64,000 bases of DNA from Apoda limacodes (GCA_946406115.1 OX291547.1:3973001-4037000), one strand, 5' to 3'. Positions 32,816 through 43,723 are shown, counted from the first letter of the stretch. Program-made: numbers and translations. Notes: generated by a model from the letters alone, not told the origin.

Positions 32816-33876
32816 TCTTTGACTGTGGCCTTTAACCGCGAAAAGATAATATAAAAATTAAATAAGAACATAATGTTGTAAAATTACTGCGCTGCAAATG
32901 AGTGTTGAAAAAAAAAATTGAGCATCATTTTCACAAGGTACAGGTTAATGTAGGTATGATTATTAAAGACATAATTTTAAAATATGAACCAGTTTATTAA
33001 AATCCAACACTTTCCTTATGTTTTCCGTATGTCATTACTTCACAGAATTCGTTCCTTATTAGCAACACTACCTAGTTTTTTTTTCAAAATCAACGGTTTC
33101 GATTCCTGGCTAGGATTATTGATTTTTCAAAAATCCAATGATGCAGTTGTAGTTTACATCAAAATTGGGCCCGAGATTTCTTTGAGTACTTTTCGCTATT
33201 CCCCATAGTTTCGAATGTGGTCAAGCACGCCTACTTAAAAAATTCAACCTGTATACAAAATTTAAACGTACTGGCAATAACTCGAATAAAATTTCGCCGA
33301 TCAAGTTTTGGTACCACAAGCCTCGAATGGTGCCGCTCGAAAACTGGTTCCGTCGCTGCCTTAGACTGAGTAAGCCATTACTAGAATTTCTACAGCAATT
33401 ACTGCGCCCATAAATGGGCTCGGACTGGACTGGTCGCATTAAATTTATATTTCACAGATGCTGGAAGCCGCATTATTGCTTGCGACATTATCGGCCATAT
33501 TCTCAATTTTTGTTGGTATCTTCGGCCTTTGCGAAATTATTCATTTTATGCACTTGGTTATGCAACGATTTTTGATTGGATTTCGCGTGAGAGTTTGTAG
33601 GTATATTAACCGCTTCGTTGTATTTGACAGAACAAATTTGCATATTAAACTATTGCAAAAATTCTGTAATCTAACGAGGCTATAGTGAAATTTTGTCCAT
33701 GAAACGTTAAAAGGGTTAGAAATGGTACAGTTTATAGTTGTTATACTTACTTTGAACCGGTACGTTTCGTTTTTCCGTACTCAAAAGTTTATTTTAGCCT
33801 CTTTTACCGACATGGAAAAAAATCCAATAGTTTTTTGAAATATTGTTAGCACTCATTTCTATTATACCTCCTTGTA
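32816..33876. other. no supported gene; two opposed small frames
   Basis: A 75-codon + frame (33458-33685) begins just after TTTATATTTCACAG, contains one hydrophobic segment (AALLLATLSAIFSIFVGIFG) and could be mistaken for a short membrane protein. A 72-codon minus frame lies at 33221-33439. Neither has a recognised motif or a matching neighbour exon. Confidence 0.3.
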
Positions 33877-34150
33877 CGGTCGCGGTCAGAAAACGTTTAC
33901 CAGTTTTGAAATTAGATTCTATATCACACTTTTTTCACTAAGTCTAAAATGTCATATCAAGTTACTTATTACATTTCAAAAGCTATTATGCAAAATGACG
34001 CATCGAGAAAAACAACAAGAATTATTGATCACTCTTTGACAATGGAACTAATATCTTATTTGTTGAAATGATATTTATCAAAAAATATTGTTTGAACGTC
34101 GTTTTGACAAGAGTAAAATTTTACAAAAGATTTTTTCACAACGAAATAAA

Positions 34151-35161
34151 ATGGCAAGTTTAACCCTGGAGCAAAGGGCTGAAATAATATTTCTCTTCAA
34201 AGATGGACATAGTATTAGTGCTATATCACGAGAACTCAATATACCGCGATTCACTGTGAGGTTTTGGATAAGGCGTCACGGCGAAGAAGGGCAAATAACA
34301 GATCATAGAATTAATTCAGGACGACGACCGATACTAACCGCCGCGCAAATAACAGAAATCATTCGTCGTTACGAAGAGAATGGTTTCACACCAACTAGTT
34401 ATTTTGCTGCTTTAAATGGTGTGGGTGCTCGGACGATCCGACGAGCTTTGCACAATGTTGGACTACACTACAGACACCATGCTATTAAAGTGGAGCTGAA
34501 ACCTCACCACAAAACAGCCTGGCTTAACTTTGCGCGACGACATCTTGGTTTTGATTACTCGAATACTAATACTATATTTACCGATGAAAAAACTTTTAAA
34601 TCAAGCCAAATCGGAAGATTAACTTTATGGCGCTACAATCGAACTCGGTATGATGAAGGTCATATTGTGCCTCAAAACGAGTCAGGTCGCATTACAGTAA
34701 ACTTATGGGGGTGGATGAGCCTTGACGGCGTCGGAGAACTGGCGTCATTAGAGAATAGGGCTACGGCCATTAATTATGTGTCGCATTTGGAAGAAGTGAT
34801 GCTGCCTACTGTGCGCGTAGTGTATCCTGCAACGGAATTCCCACACATTCCTTCCGTTCAAGATAATGCACGGATACACACAGCCCGTGCTACTATGGCG
34901 TGGTTCAACCTGCACCGTGACATTCGTCCCATTCAATGGCCCGCTCGGTCTGCTGATTTAAACCCAATTGAAAATTTATGGGGGCTTATGGTTCAACGCT
35001 GGGACTGTCAAAATGAAAGAAACCCTCAAGCTCTTAGATCACACTGTGCTCAAGTATGGGATGATATCAGAGGTACTGATCTATGCACGCGTCTTGTTGC
35101 ATCCATGCGAGATAGACTACGTGCCGTCATAGCTGCAGAGGGAGGTTATACTAGATATTAA
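34151..35161 (+). CDS. Tc1/mariner superfamily transposase, DD35E, intact
   Basis: 336 residues from the ATG at 34151 (AAATAAAATGGCAAG); an in-frame ATG 21 codons upstream (34088) is possible but lies in AT-rich leader. An N-terminal helix-turn-helix region (about 4-50: LTLEQRAEIIFLFKDG ... SAISRELNIPRFTVRFW) would bind the terminal repeats. The catalytic triad is Asp145 (IFTDEKTF), Asp238 (SVQDNARIH) and Glu274 (LNPIENLWG); the last two are separated by 35 residues, giving DD35E. The protein cuts and pastes the element at TA sites in the nucleus. Length and motif order are normal and no stop or frameshift is present, so it may be active. The DD35E spacing differs from classical Tc1 (DD34E) and mariner (DD34D). 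Confidence 0.88.
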   Translation: MASLTLEQRAEIIFLFKDGHSISAISRELNIPRFTVRFWIRRHGEEGQITDHRINSGRRPILTAAQITEIIRRYEENGFTPTSYFAALNGVGARTIRRALHNVGLHYRHHAIKVELKPHHKTAWLNFARRHLGFDYSNTNTIFTDEKTFKSSQIGRLTLWRYNRTRYDEGHIVPQNESGRITVNLWGWMSLDGVGELASLENRATAINYVSHLEEVMLPTVRVVYPATEFPHIPSVQDNARIHTARATMAWFNLHRDIRPIQWPARSADLNPIENLWGLMVQRWDCQNERNPQALRSHCAQVWDDIRGTDLCTRLVASMRDRLRAVIAAEGGYTRY

Positions 35162-35281
35162 ATAAAGATTTTCGAAGTGTCTATTTTATTATTTCTACAT
35201 ATTCTTATTTAAAAAACTAAAATATTAGTTTTTTCAAAGAAGGTTTTCTATATATTAAAACTTGATAGTAGTCAGTCCATC

Positions 35282-35691
35282 TCCTAGAGCAGAGATGGCG
35301 AACCCATGGCAATGCGGGCACGCCAATCATTAATGAAATTTCTATTTTCACCTACGTATGCTTGCAAGTCATTTTTAGAAATGAACTCTAGTTTAGCTTC
35401 CATACTGCTTCGTAACAAAGTACGAGCCTGCCCTTATGTGAGATTTTTAGCACCTAATTTGCAACAGCAGAAATTTAATTTATTGAATATAAATATTAAA
35501 CATTTCGATTGCTGTAAACATTTCTAGCTGCAAGTATCTAAATAGCTTTAAGTTAATAGCAATTCGTTTAATTTTTCTCCATTATTATTAAATAACCCAG
35601 ATTTTTTGACAGCACATCATTGGTACAGTATCGTTTTTTTCAAAGAAAATGGCACATTTATTAATAAAGGTTCGCCATCCCTGTCCTAGAG
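35282..35691. mobile_element. non-autonomous hAT element nested in the Tc1/mariner element
   Basis: Ends CAGAGATGGCGAACC (35290) and GGTTCGCCATCCCTG (to 35683) are inverted, with 14 of 15 matches. The 8-mer TCCTAGAG lies immediately outside both ends (35282-35289 and 35684-35691). CAG-type ends and an exact 8-bp duplication identify a hAT insertion. The 394-bp body has no transposase; the 73-codon frame inside is not a gene. It sits in the 3' untranslated part of the Tc1 element, so it is younger than that insertion. Confidence 0.8.
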
Positions 35692-35830
35692 CGATTGATT
35701 GTCATATTAGAAAAAAGATAATCTATGGTCAATCAAATTATTATGAAATAGACATTCAGAACTTGTGACTTAAATGTGTGCATGCAATTGTGATCCTTAA
35801 GGTGGTAAACATTTTCTGACCGCGACTATA

Positions 35831-36516
35831 CATGCATTGTAATATTTACTTGCACTTTGCAGGGCCAGTTGTGATTTTTTTCCTAAAAACTGCCAGTCTT
35901 GTCGATTCTGATGATGTGAATTACTAGGGCACCATGACAACCTGAAAGCTTAGTTTAACAATCGGTACGCGTGAATCGTAAAGAGAATCGCTTATTTAGT
36001 ATTCATGATGCGTGCGGTGCAATAAAGGTGTTTTGTAGGAATCGCCATTTGAGAACGTGATGCGGCCAGTTTGTCACACTTGTTAAGCAAGTCTGCTTAA
36101 AAAATAAATAAAAGAAATATTTCTGCTTCATATTTCTTTTATTTTTTTTTTAAGCAGATAATTGGAATACGATAGAGTTACTAATATATGTATTTATGCT
36201 AACCTAGGACTTTGTGTAAAGAAAGTAATTTTTCTTTTTAGATGATAGCTTCATTGAGGTCACTAACAACAGCAGCGTTGCAGTCTGAGGCGGACAATTG
36301 ATTTTAAATACTCACTTTTTCTTATGTGGGCGATCCTTCGGTGGTGATTTTCATTTACCAGGTAATTTAATTTTGCATTTAATTACTGCATATATAGTAA
36401 GTACCTATATAGTTATAAAATAAGAAAAGTATAGGATGATTAAGTTTATATTGACTATCGCTTAGGAAACGACGTGAATGAAAACGCTTTTTATTATTTT
36501 TTTGGTTAGTCAAAGT
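35831..36516. other. no gene; contains one strong hairpin
   Basis: At 36092-36158 two 29-bp arms (TCTGCTTAAAAAATAAATAA ... and its inverse with two mismatches) flank a 9-base loop TTCTGCTTC. The arms are A/T-rich. The rest, including GTGCGGTGCAATAAAGG near 36013, is unassigned. Confidence 0.4.
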
Positions 36517-37170
36517 CAAAGTCAAAAAATGGTTTATTCAAATAAGGATTTTACAATCACTTTTGAATCGTCAAAGTTATAAAATATTATTTTTTGAACC
36601 CTCCCACCTTCCCGCCGGTTCACAATGTTGTTGATTTCTACCGAGAAGAATCCGGCAAGAAACTCGATAGTTACTCTTTTAAAAACACTATCAATAATAC
36701 AAATAAACTAAAATACAATTAATGTTTTAAATAAAAAATGTTTTAGTCGTACAATTTTATGTTATTTCCATTTTAATTTGGTTTACCTATGCATCCTGTA
36801 ATTGAGCATCATCAGTCCCAAGGATTTTTATCATTTACATAGTCTGAAATATTGTAGTATGCCTTTTTACAAAGTACCTGCTTGATAAAAGATTTAAATT
36901 TACTTATCTATCAAAGATTTTGAATTTTATTGGGAACTTTGTTGTAAAAGTGTATACATTGCCCCATAAAAGAGTGACTTATTTTGTGTAGACGTGTATC
37001 ATGCACCAACAGCTTATTTTTACTTCTAGTATTTAACTGCTATAAAAACGAAATTTTGTTACATTATATCTGCAGGTGTTATTAAAACTTAACAACTTTA
37101 AGAAATCAAATTTTCACTGATGTCATTATATCGTGAACGTCACAGCGCATTACTAAATGTAGAATCACAA
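36517..37170 (+). repeat. dispersed repeat family F
   Basis: Starts GTCAAAGTCAAAGTCAAAAA, continues CCCGCCGGTTCACAATG and ACCGAGAAGAATCCGGCAAG AAACTC, then ACTTTGTTGTAAAAGTGTAT and a CATAAAAGAGTGACTTATTT block. I recall this order as a common lepidopteran retroelement 3' end. A second fragment lies at 42885-43045. Confidence 0.5.
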
Positions 37171-37830
37171 CTTATTATTATGATTTTAATAAAAATGCTA
37201 TGTGTAAGTTTGTTCACTTGAAGCACAACCGTCCCCGTTGCCGTCGCAAAATAAATCAAGGTCTATAATTACTTTTAGAGGAAACCTTTAATCAAAGCGC
37301 AATAATTGCCATATTTTTGGAAATATTTCTTTAAGGCACTATTTTTTGTTTTGCATCTATAGATTATGCAAAAATTCAATTTAATTTTTTCAATTTAAAA
37401 TAGACTTCAAAGCTATACAAAAATATTTTAAGTCATTCTTATTATTTATTATTATACTTATTTGCGACAAGATATATGTGATTATACTGAAATTTTGCCC
37501 GCATAAATAAGTTGTCAAATCTATCAATATTATAATAATTATATAAAGTTAACTAATAAAACACGCTTTCGTTAGTTAGTGTGGTACATAAAACAAATCA
37601 AATGAACTTAACCCGAGGGGTCTACTAACAACCATTCCACTATTCACGTCCAGGGTACCTACATCATCAGACCAGCTCGGTGAAACCATATTAATGTATT
37701 GTTATCAGTAGGTATCACATACATTGGCAAAGTTTTAAATCTATACGACAATTAGATGTTAATTGTTTAAAAACACAGTTAGTTACAGCTGAAGCGTGTT
37801 AAACGTGTTACTAAGAAATTTTTAACAAAA
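37171..37830. other. AT-rich, no recognisable feature
   Basis: Nothing recognised. Confidence 0.4.
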
Positions 37831-38100
37831 AAAAAACAACCGGCTCCAAAAAGATTCACTGAAAAGGTAAAAATAATTACTTATTTCCAAAAATCTGATC
37901 AGTGTTACAGTTTGAAGGTGGTTTCATGCAAGTGAAGTGTGTTATAAACTGTTAGGTACATAGACACCAACTTCAAACTGTAATTCAGATCAGATTTTTG
38001 GAAATAAGTAAGTTTTTTACCTTTTTGAAGTCGGTCGTTTTTTTTAGTAAAAAGTTTTTATTTTTCACTTTTGAGTGACGAATTGCTTTTTTCGTACACT
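37831..38100 (+). mobile_element. fold-back (MITE-like) element, copy 2 of family E
   Basis: Long inverted arms (AACAACCGGCTCCAAAAAG ... ACAGTTTGAAGGTGG and CAACTTCAAACTGTAATTC ... TGAAGTCGGTCG) surround a loop with AAGTGTGTTATAAACTG. The loop and the flank (GAGTGACGAATTGC, 38072-38087) are the reverse complement of those at 9212-9500, so the two copies lie in opposite orientation. A further TTTTTTGAAGTCAGTT fragment lies at about 38292. Confidence 0.6.
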
Positions 38101-38365
38101 AAAAACGTCCATACTCGTAACAAAATTTAATACAATCATCAACATAAAAGACGTTTCGCCAGTTCCAAATTAACACCAATTATTTTTATTGACCAAAAGT
38201 TTAAGATTTAACTTCACTTCATTAATATATGACGTAGTTATGCCCGAATACATAATAATAAAAAATAAACATCCAAATTGAAAACCTTCTCCTTTTTTGA
38301 AGTCAGTTAAAAAGCATACATGTAAACAAAGTTATGTTCACACTGTCTTATCTGTTTGTGCAGTA
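38101..38365. other. AT-rich, no recognisable feature
   Basis: Nothing apart from the short family E fragment noted above. Confidence 0.35.
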
Positions 38366-38600
38366 GTCTTAGCAGACCATTGCTATGGGTGGTTCTTCCT
38401 CATATGTATCCCAAAGGGTCTATCTTCAGCCGCCTGCGTCCATTCTACATCTTATAGCTTTCTGCAGCTGTAAACAGTTCGTCTGTTTAACTGGTAGGAG
38501 GTCGTCCAATGCAGCATTCACCATCCATGGTCGCCACAATGTTTTTTCCCATCCATTCAATGATGTTACTCGACTGCCCATCACCACCTTAGCTTGCTAA
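38366..38600 (-). pseudogene. relic of a non-LTR pol C-terminus
   Basis: The minus strand reads GRPPTS(stop)TDELFTAAESYKM and, after a frameshift, WTQAAEDRPFGIHMRKNHP. This fits the insect pol C-terminal signature GRPPTRWTD(D/E)L-x-x-A-(x)n-W-x-x-A-x-D-R. A stop replaces the conserved Trp and a frame break follows, so it is dead. The + frame of 71 codons here is its shadow. Confidence 0.45.
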
Positions 38601-40879
38601 CTATTTGAGTGATTGCGGTTTGTGTATTTACATACTGTCAATAATTAAATTATAAAAGTTTAATTATTGGTATGGTTTTCCACAAATTTACTTTAAACAA
38701 GCATTATTTTTGAGCTAATGAGAAAATTTAAATAAATTTATTGTTTTCCGAAATGGCGGATGGCGTCGTGTCGTCTCTTGTCAACAAACTTCGGTAACGA
38801 TTTAAACACTACACGTTCTACTAACAAAGACTACTACTGAAAGTTATACTGCGATTGTTTTAAAATTATTACACCTCAAAGTAAAAGTTTAAGATAAGAC
38901 AATGTCAAAACTTTGAATGTCTGCAGTTCGTAAAATGTTTCCAGTAGTTCCGATGGAGTCACTGAGATATGAAATGAACGACGGAAGTTTTATTACAAGG
39001 AAGTAGAATGAACCTCGATATTTTTGTGACCTTACCTTAGGGTTATGTTCAGATATCTCGGAGTAATGTAAGACGAGGTAAATACATCTGTGGTTTTATA
39101 TCTACGACATTTACACACAAGTATGACTTTATTTATCTTAGGAAGTTATGTATTGAACTCCTCTTTCTCTTTCTATTTGTCAATTTGTTGTTGTAGATCG
39201 TGGTCCTGTTGGTTTCTTCCACTAATAAATTGTTTCCTTCAGCTTGTATCAGTAAATCCTGTTTTTTTACAACGGTATAACATTTAAGTTAAGCTCTCTC
39301 GGTTAATCAAGCGATCTGATCTTTATTTCGTTTCCCTTCTATTATATAGTGTTTGTGAGTGCCAGACAAATGCTATACAAGGTAATATGTTTGTAATCAG
39401 TCGTAATTTGGATAATGTACCCGGTGGAGTAGCGGAACTTTTACGAAACAAAACGGTTATAATAAACGACATACTATGTAAACCGTACTATAGGAGAATC
39501 AGGTATATTGCATATGTTCTTCTCTACCCTTACAACCTAGGCTTACATATGTGCTTAACTAATTTGCTCAAAAATTTATGTGAAATCGCAGGTCACCCGA
39601 AATCGCGGGTCAGCCGAAATCAACGTTTGTTGTTGATTGTAAATTGACATTTTTCAGGGGAAAACCCATTAAAAATACACGCCAAAAACTTCGGAACTTC
39701 TCTGGTATAGATTTTACAATTAATGAAGATTACAGAAAAAATAAAACAAATACACACATTTGAGTACCTATTACAGTTCAAAGAAAAAATCTTTTGCGAT
39801 TTCAAAATAGTCTTTACTATAGGACAGAATTCTGCGTTGGACCTAGACCACTTTGACTGACAATTCCACGTGCCTGTTTTTTGCCTTTCAAGTTATTGTT
39901 AACTAGTTTTAAGTGTCTTTGTTGTCCAGGTTAAAAATACAAGTAGGTATTATTACCTCATCTCGATACAAAAGAGCATTTGTAGTGGAGAGACAAGGCC
40001 GTCGATGGTCGTTGCCTCCTACGGCTAGCCTTGTGGAAAGGCTAATTCTTTGAACGCGACGTCGTGACTTACAAATATTATTTTTCTGTAGTTTTTTTCA
40101 CCTCAGTATGTGTATGTGTACATTTTGCAGATAATAATGTATGAATTTAGGACATAAAGTTTATTAATTTGTGACGAAATTAAGTTATTTTTTTGTTTAA
40201 CTGAAAATAATTGGTACAATTGGTATATAGTACAATTTAATGAAAATAATTAAATTTAAAAATACGCAAAATGTTAGCTTGGAATAATTTTATACAGTTA
40301 CAATTGACTGGCTCTTGACGCTTATATATTTTTTAATGAATTAATCCTGTTTATTTTTCAATAAATTTCAAAAAAACTATGAAAACTTGTGATGTAGAAA
40401 TATAAAACCGAGAGGAAAATTCTGCCTGTGATATGTCGTAGTTTCTAGGTTGCCATTTCCTCCAACAGCATGTACTTTGCCCGCACGGTTATATATTACA
40501 GTAACCAGTTTGACAAGACCTCTACTAATCAAATAAAAGAACGCTTATTGTTGGTTGTGTAAAGCTATGAATTTAATGCAAAGTGTCAAAGTAAACTTGT
40601 GATTGTATTTCTCAACAGCAGTGTATTAGCATAAGCAAATAGTTCTACAAAACTGGTTGAATATTTTTTGACTAGTCACTGGCAGGTTCGAGCTTGGTGG
40701 GTTTTATACCTGGGTCCTTTGCTTGGGTCATACAATGCATTTTATGTGAATTAGGTGTCTTTTTAATCGATCGCCTAAATAAGTAAGGTACGCAAAAAAT
40801 TTGCAAAAAAGCCCTTAATGAAACGCATATCCAGAAACTGTCATTCCAGAATGCGGACATGGACGGACATGGTCGTTGA
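38601..40879. other. AT-rich intron-like DNA, no recognised gene
   Basis: Small frames of 61-86 codons show no motif. At 39580-39620 a word of the form GAAATCGC-GGTCA-CCGAAATC repeats. Around 39995-40035 there is a GC-richer ACAAGGCCGTCG ... GCTAGCCTTGT inverted pair. Nothing else is recognised. Confidence 0.35.
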
Positions 40880-40936
40880 ATTTTATGTAGACATGGCGTC
40901 TGCTTAACATTAAGCAGGCCGTATGCTTATTTGGCA
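40880..40936 (+). repeat. very short tail T fragment
   Basis: GTCTGCTTAACATTAAGCAGG CCGTATGCTTATTTGGCATC is a degenerate core of tail T. Confidence 0.3.
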
Positions 40937-41339
40937 TCTTAGTGCAACAAAACTGTAAATTATATAATTTTGATTTTTTTATAAGCCCAAAATTTTAATA
41001 ACTTTAAAATTATAGTACATTTTGTTATAACTTTGAGTATTTAACCCTAATAAGTCTGCACAATTGCATTTGTTCAAAGAACATGTTTTCACAATAAATA
41101 AAACCAGATAACAAAGAGAAAGCTATAGACAGCTTTCTAGTAGTATAGATTTATATTCAAAGGGTTATATCGGTCTTTTTTATATATTTTAGTCAGAAGG
41201 TTTACGAAATATATGTATTACTTTTTTTTTCCTATGATGATGTGATGTCGATGGATGATATTACTGCATATTTATGTTTAGGTATATAATACTTGCTTGA
41301 TAAGCTCATAGGTTTATCTAATACCTTTAAACGAGCAAT
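40937..41339. other. AT-rich, no recognisable feature
   Basis: Nothing recognised. Confidence 0.4.
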
Positions 41340-41344
41340 TCTTA

Positions 41345-41530
41345 TGTATATGTATATATATATATATTTATAATCTGAATCTCGAAAACGGCTTCATCGA
41401 TTTTCATGAAATTTAGTATGCTAGAGGTTACGGGGGCGATAAATTGGTCTAGCTTGGTTTTATTTTTAGAAAACGTCGTTTTATCCGTGTTTTTGGCAAT
41501 AATAAATGAAAAAATATAACTCTTCCTAAA
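41345..41530 (+). repeat. retroelement 3'-end-like repeat
   Basis: An (AT)n run is followed by AAAACGGCTTCATCGATTTTCATGAAATTTAGTATG and GGGGGCGATAAATTGGTC. The phrase GATTTTCATGAAATTTAGTA is typical of insect repeat 3' ends. Non-coding. Confidence 0.4.
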
Positions 41531-42696
41531 ATCTATTGGCGAGTAGTAATACTTTTATTTTTACCGTCACAGCAACACTAAAGCTACTTGACAATAGTTG
41601 GTGATGTAAAAAAAACGAGCGGAACTCGGTTTTTCCAGGTACTATTTGTCTTTATAATCATTAGGTAGTATTTGGACCAAATTTATTTTTGACCTTTGTA
41701 TGATTAAGTTATAAAAAAATCGCATGCTAGAATAATTTAAGTTTATCGAAAAGGTAATAAGAATTTTCATGATTAATGAAAGGTGAGTCTGGAAGCGGGG
41801 TTTTCATTATTTCTTATTGAAACGCGACGGTTAATTATACTTTAAGAACACAGAAGGTTTTCCTTCCTTTCATTTTGTGATTAAGTTACTGGAGCTACGT
41901 TTTCATCTGTCATTAATTTAAGCTTTTGATGATCTATTCTTTGTTATATTTTAATGGACTCGTACCTATTGTAAAAATGTTTATTTTAGATTGCTTACGG
42001 AATATAAAGATTACTCACGTAATCGCGTCAGTTGTGGTTATATACCATGATACACAATAGGATAATTATTTTTCTTAATCATCCTTTTCAATATATACGA
42101 GAATTTTCGGGAGAGTAAATAATTTTTTTCCCGGTCAATCAAGCTCTGTAAATTTTGAGTCATATTGATTGTAATGAAAAGCTCCAACGTCAGAAACATT
42201 CTATACTTTTTGCCCTAATGACTGCATAGACTATCCACTTGTGACTATAATGTAAACGATGACTTGTTCAACTTTTACCATGCTTATTCTGAAGTCTTCT
42301 TATTTCTTTAAATTCTTGGTAGGTTCTATGGCAGAAAAAAAACATGTCAATAAACAATAATTAGTACCTTAATTCAGTTTTGTACACTTGCTTTCATTTC
42401 ATTTCATGCACCCGTCGGTACTTTTTTATTTTTTTAAAGTATCAAAATTTGCGTTTACTTGGCTTATAATTTAATTTTGATATACTTGCGCCGTAAGCAA
42501 CTAAATAACAAAAATAAATAGGCGAACATAATTTCTATGGATACGGAAAAAATATTATTTTGAAGGCCCTAAGCTACCAATATGCCATAGGTCGGTCATC
42601 AGTTCAAATAGTTGCACGCACGATGCACTTTAGTTATGTATTTATTGTAAATATGATAAATTAAAAACATCTTCATTTAAATAAAAGCTTAAGTTG
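41531..42696. other. AT-rich, no recognisable feature
   Basis: Nothing recognised. Confidence 0.4.
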
Positions 42697-42882
42697 TGGA
42701 ATAAGCTCCCTGCCAAGGTTTTCTGCAAGAGCTTACAGTATGGAGTTCTTCAAGAAAGAAGTTATTAGATTTCTGAAGGGTCGGCAACGCCCAAGTGATA
42801 CCCCTGGTGTTGCAAGCGTCCGTAGACTACGGTGACCGCTTACCATCAGGCGGACCGTAAGCTTGTTCGCCACCTTAGTGGT
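42697..42882 (+). repeat. solo tail T, well preserved
   Basis: Order: GTGGAATAAGCTCCCTGCCA, CTTACAGTATGGAGTTCTTC, AAGTTATTAGATTTCTGAAG, GATACCCCTGGTGTTGCAAG, GGTGACCGCTTACCATCAGG, CACCTTAGTGGTCT and an A-rich end. The first 60 bases encode an LWNKLPAKVF-like end in one frame, which is the pol C-terminal signature of this type of element. This explains why the tail follows RT sequence in copies 2 and 3. The A-run at the end is a normal LINE 3' terminus. Confidence 0.6.
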
Positions 42883-42884
42883 CT

Positions 42885-43045
42885 AAAAAAAAATAGGCCC
42901 TTTGAAAGCTCTTTTAAATCGTCAAATGTTAATATTGTCGCACTAACAGTTCACAATGTTGTTTTTACTTAGACGAGCCGGCAAGAAACTCAGCAGTTCC
43001 CAGTAGACCAGTCCTAGCGTTAAATATACCGAGAAGAACAGTAGA
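42885..43045 (+). repeat. family F fragment
   Basis: TCGTCAAATGTTAATATTGT, AGTTCACAATGTTG and GCCGGCAAGAAACTCAGCAG are shared with 36517-37170. It follows directly on the A-rich end of the preceding tail T. Confidence 0.45.
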
Positions 43046-43129
43046 ATCAATAAGTGCTAATTGCCCTCCATAAATACAAATATAGGTCTGGATTTAAGTT
43101 ACATTAGGCAAAGGAAATTTGATATATTT

Positions 43130-43560
43130 TTTTTTTTGTTAATGAATAAAAATTAAGAGTACCCCTAATGCACAATTTGAGGTAACGCATTATTCAGTTC
43201 CTCATCACATGTCTTTAAATAATAAGGAAGTGTCATCAGGAAATAAAACGATTTCATGATTTTGCATGATATGGGAGTTCAATAATAAAATGATAAATAG
43301 AAAAAGACCAAGAATTTAATCCTAAGGAAATCCCGTAGTGACTGACTGCTGACCCTGGAGATCTTGCACCGTTCACATATATTTTTTGATTATTTTTTTT
43401 GTTATGATAATATAATGACGTAGCTTCCTATATGTTTAACGCATTCCAAAGCCTTGAATAAGTCGCAGAACAATCCTACAGCATCATTCGACAGGCCTAC
43501 AGGCCTAAAATGTGTTTTGTGCATCTACTTGCGGATTCCTTTTAAAAAGAAGTCATTGGT
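43130..43560 (-). pseudogene. degenerate reverse-transcriptase fragment
   Basis: The minus strand at 43430-43495 reads AVGLFCDLFKALECVKH, a decayed RT motif A (family form A-V-G-L-F-C-D-L-x-K-A-F-D-C-V). Further on, VNGARSPGSAV (about 43325-43375) matches the block before motif B, followed by a scrambled GVPQGS region. The first motif A aspartate survives; the second is replaced by Glu. Multiple stops and indels make it non-functional. Confidence 0.45.
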
Positions 43561-43633
43561 GTTTTTTTAAAAAATATCCATAAATTAGTACGTAAACTGC
43601 AAAATAAAGACATTTTTTTGTTATTATTTTCAG

Positions 43634-43723
43634 GTTCACCGGGCTTGGTGCTCCGTGACGAATGTTTGTGTAGGTGCAGGTGTTTAACCTACGAAGATCA
43701 GCCCGATTCGCTTTTGAGTAACG
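43634..43723 (+). CDS. candidate internal exon, cysteine-rich, unknown protein
   Basis: A strong acceptor (TTTTTTTGTTATTATTTTCAG) precedes 90 bp that end ACG before GTAAAC, a plausible donor. Two of three frames contain stops; the open one is SPGLVLRDECLCRCRCL followed by TYEDQPDSLLSN. It begins with the two bases that complete the glycine codon left by the exon at 14196-14220 and, being 90 bp, leaves phase 1 again. The C-L-C-R-C-R-C core could be lipid-modified or metal-binding, but I do not recognise the protein. If not spliced at 43723 the frame runs to TAA at 43774. No later exon was found with confidence. Confidence 0.42.

Larger units (their letters stand above)
33875..35830 (+). mobile_element. 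Tc1/mariner-type transposon, near-complete
   Basis: Inverted terminal repeats of 26 bp (33877-33902 and 35803-35828) match at 23 of 26 positions. The inner end reads GTCAGAAAACGTTTACCA and the outer end starts CGGTCGCGG. Both ends are flanked by TA (33875-33876 and 35829-35830), the target duplication of this superfamily. One transposase gene lies inside. After removal of the nested hAT element and its extra target copy (402 bp), the element would be about 1.55 kb, the normal size. The intact reading frame and well-matched ends suggest a fairly recent insertion. Confidence 0.88.

Noticed and set aside
33458..33685. 75-codon frame after a TTTCACAG acceptor-like sequence with one hydrophobic segment
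   Set aside because: No partner exon or conserved motif; the opposite strand is also open nearby. Too weak to call an exon.
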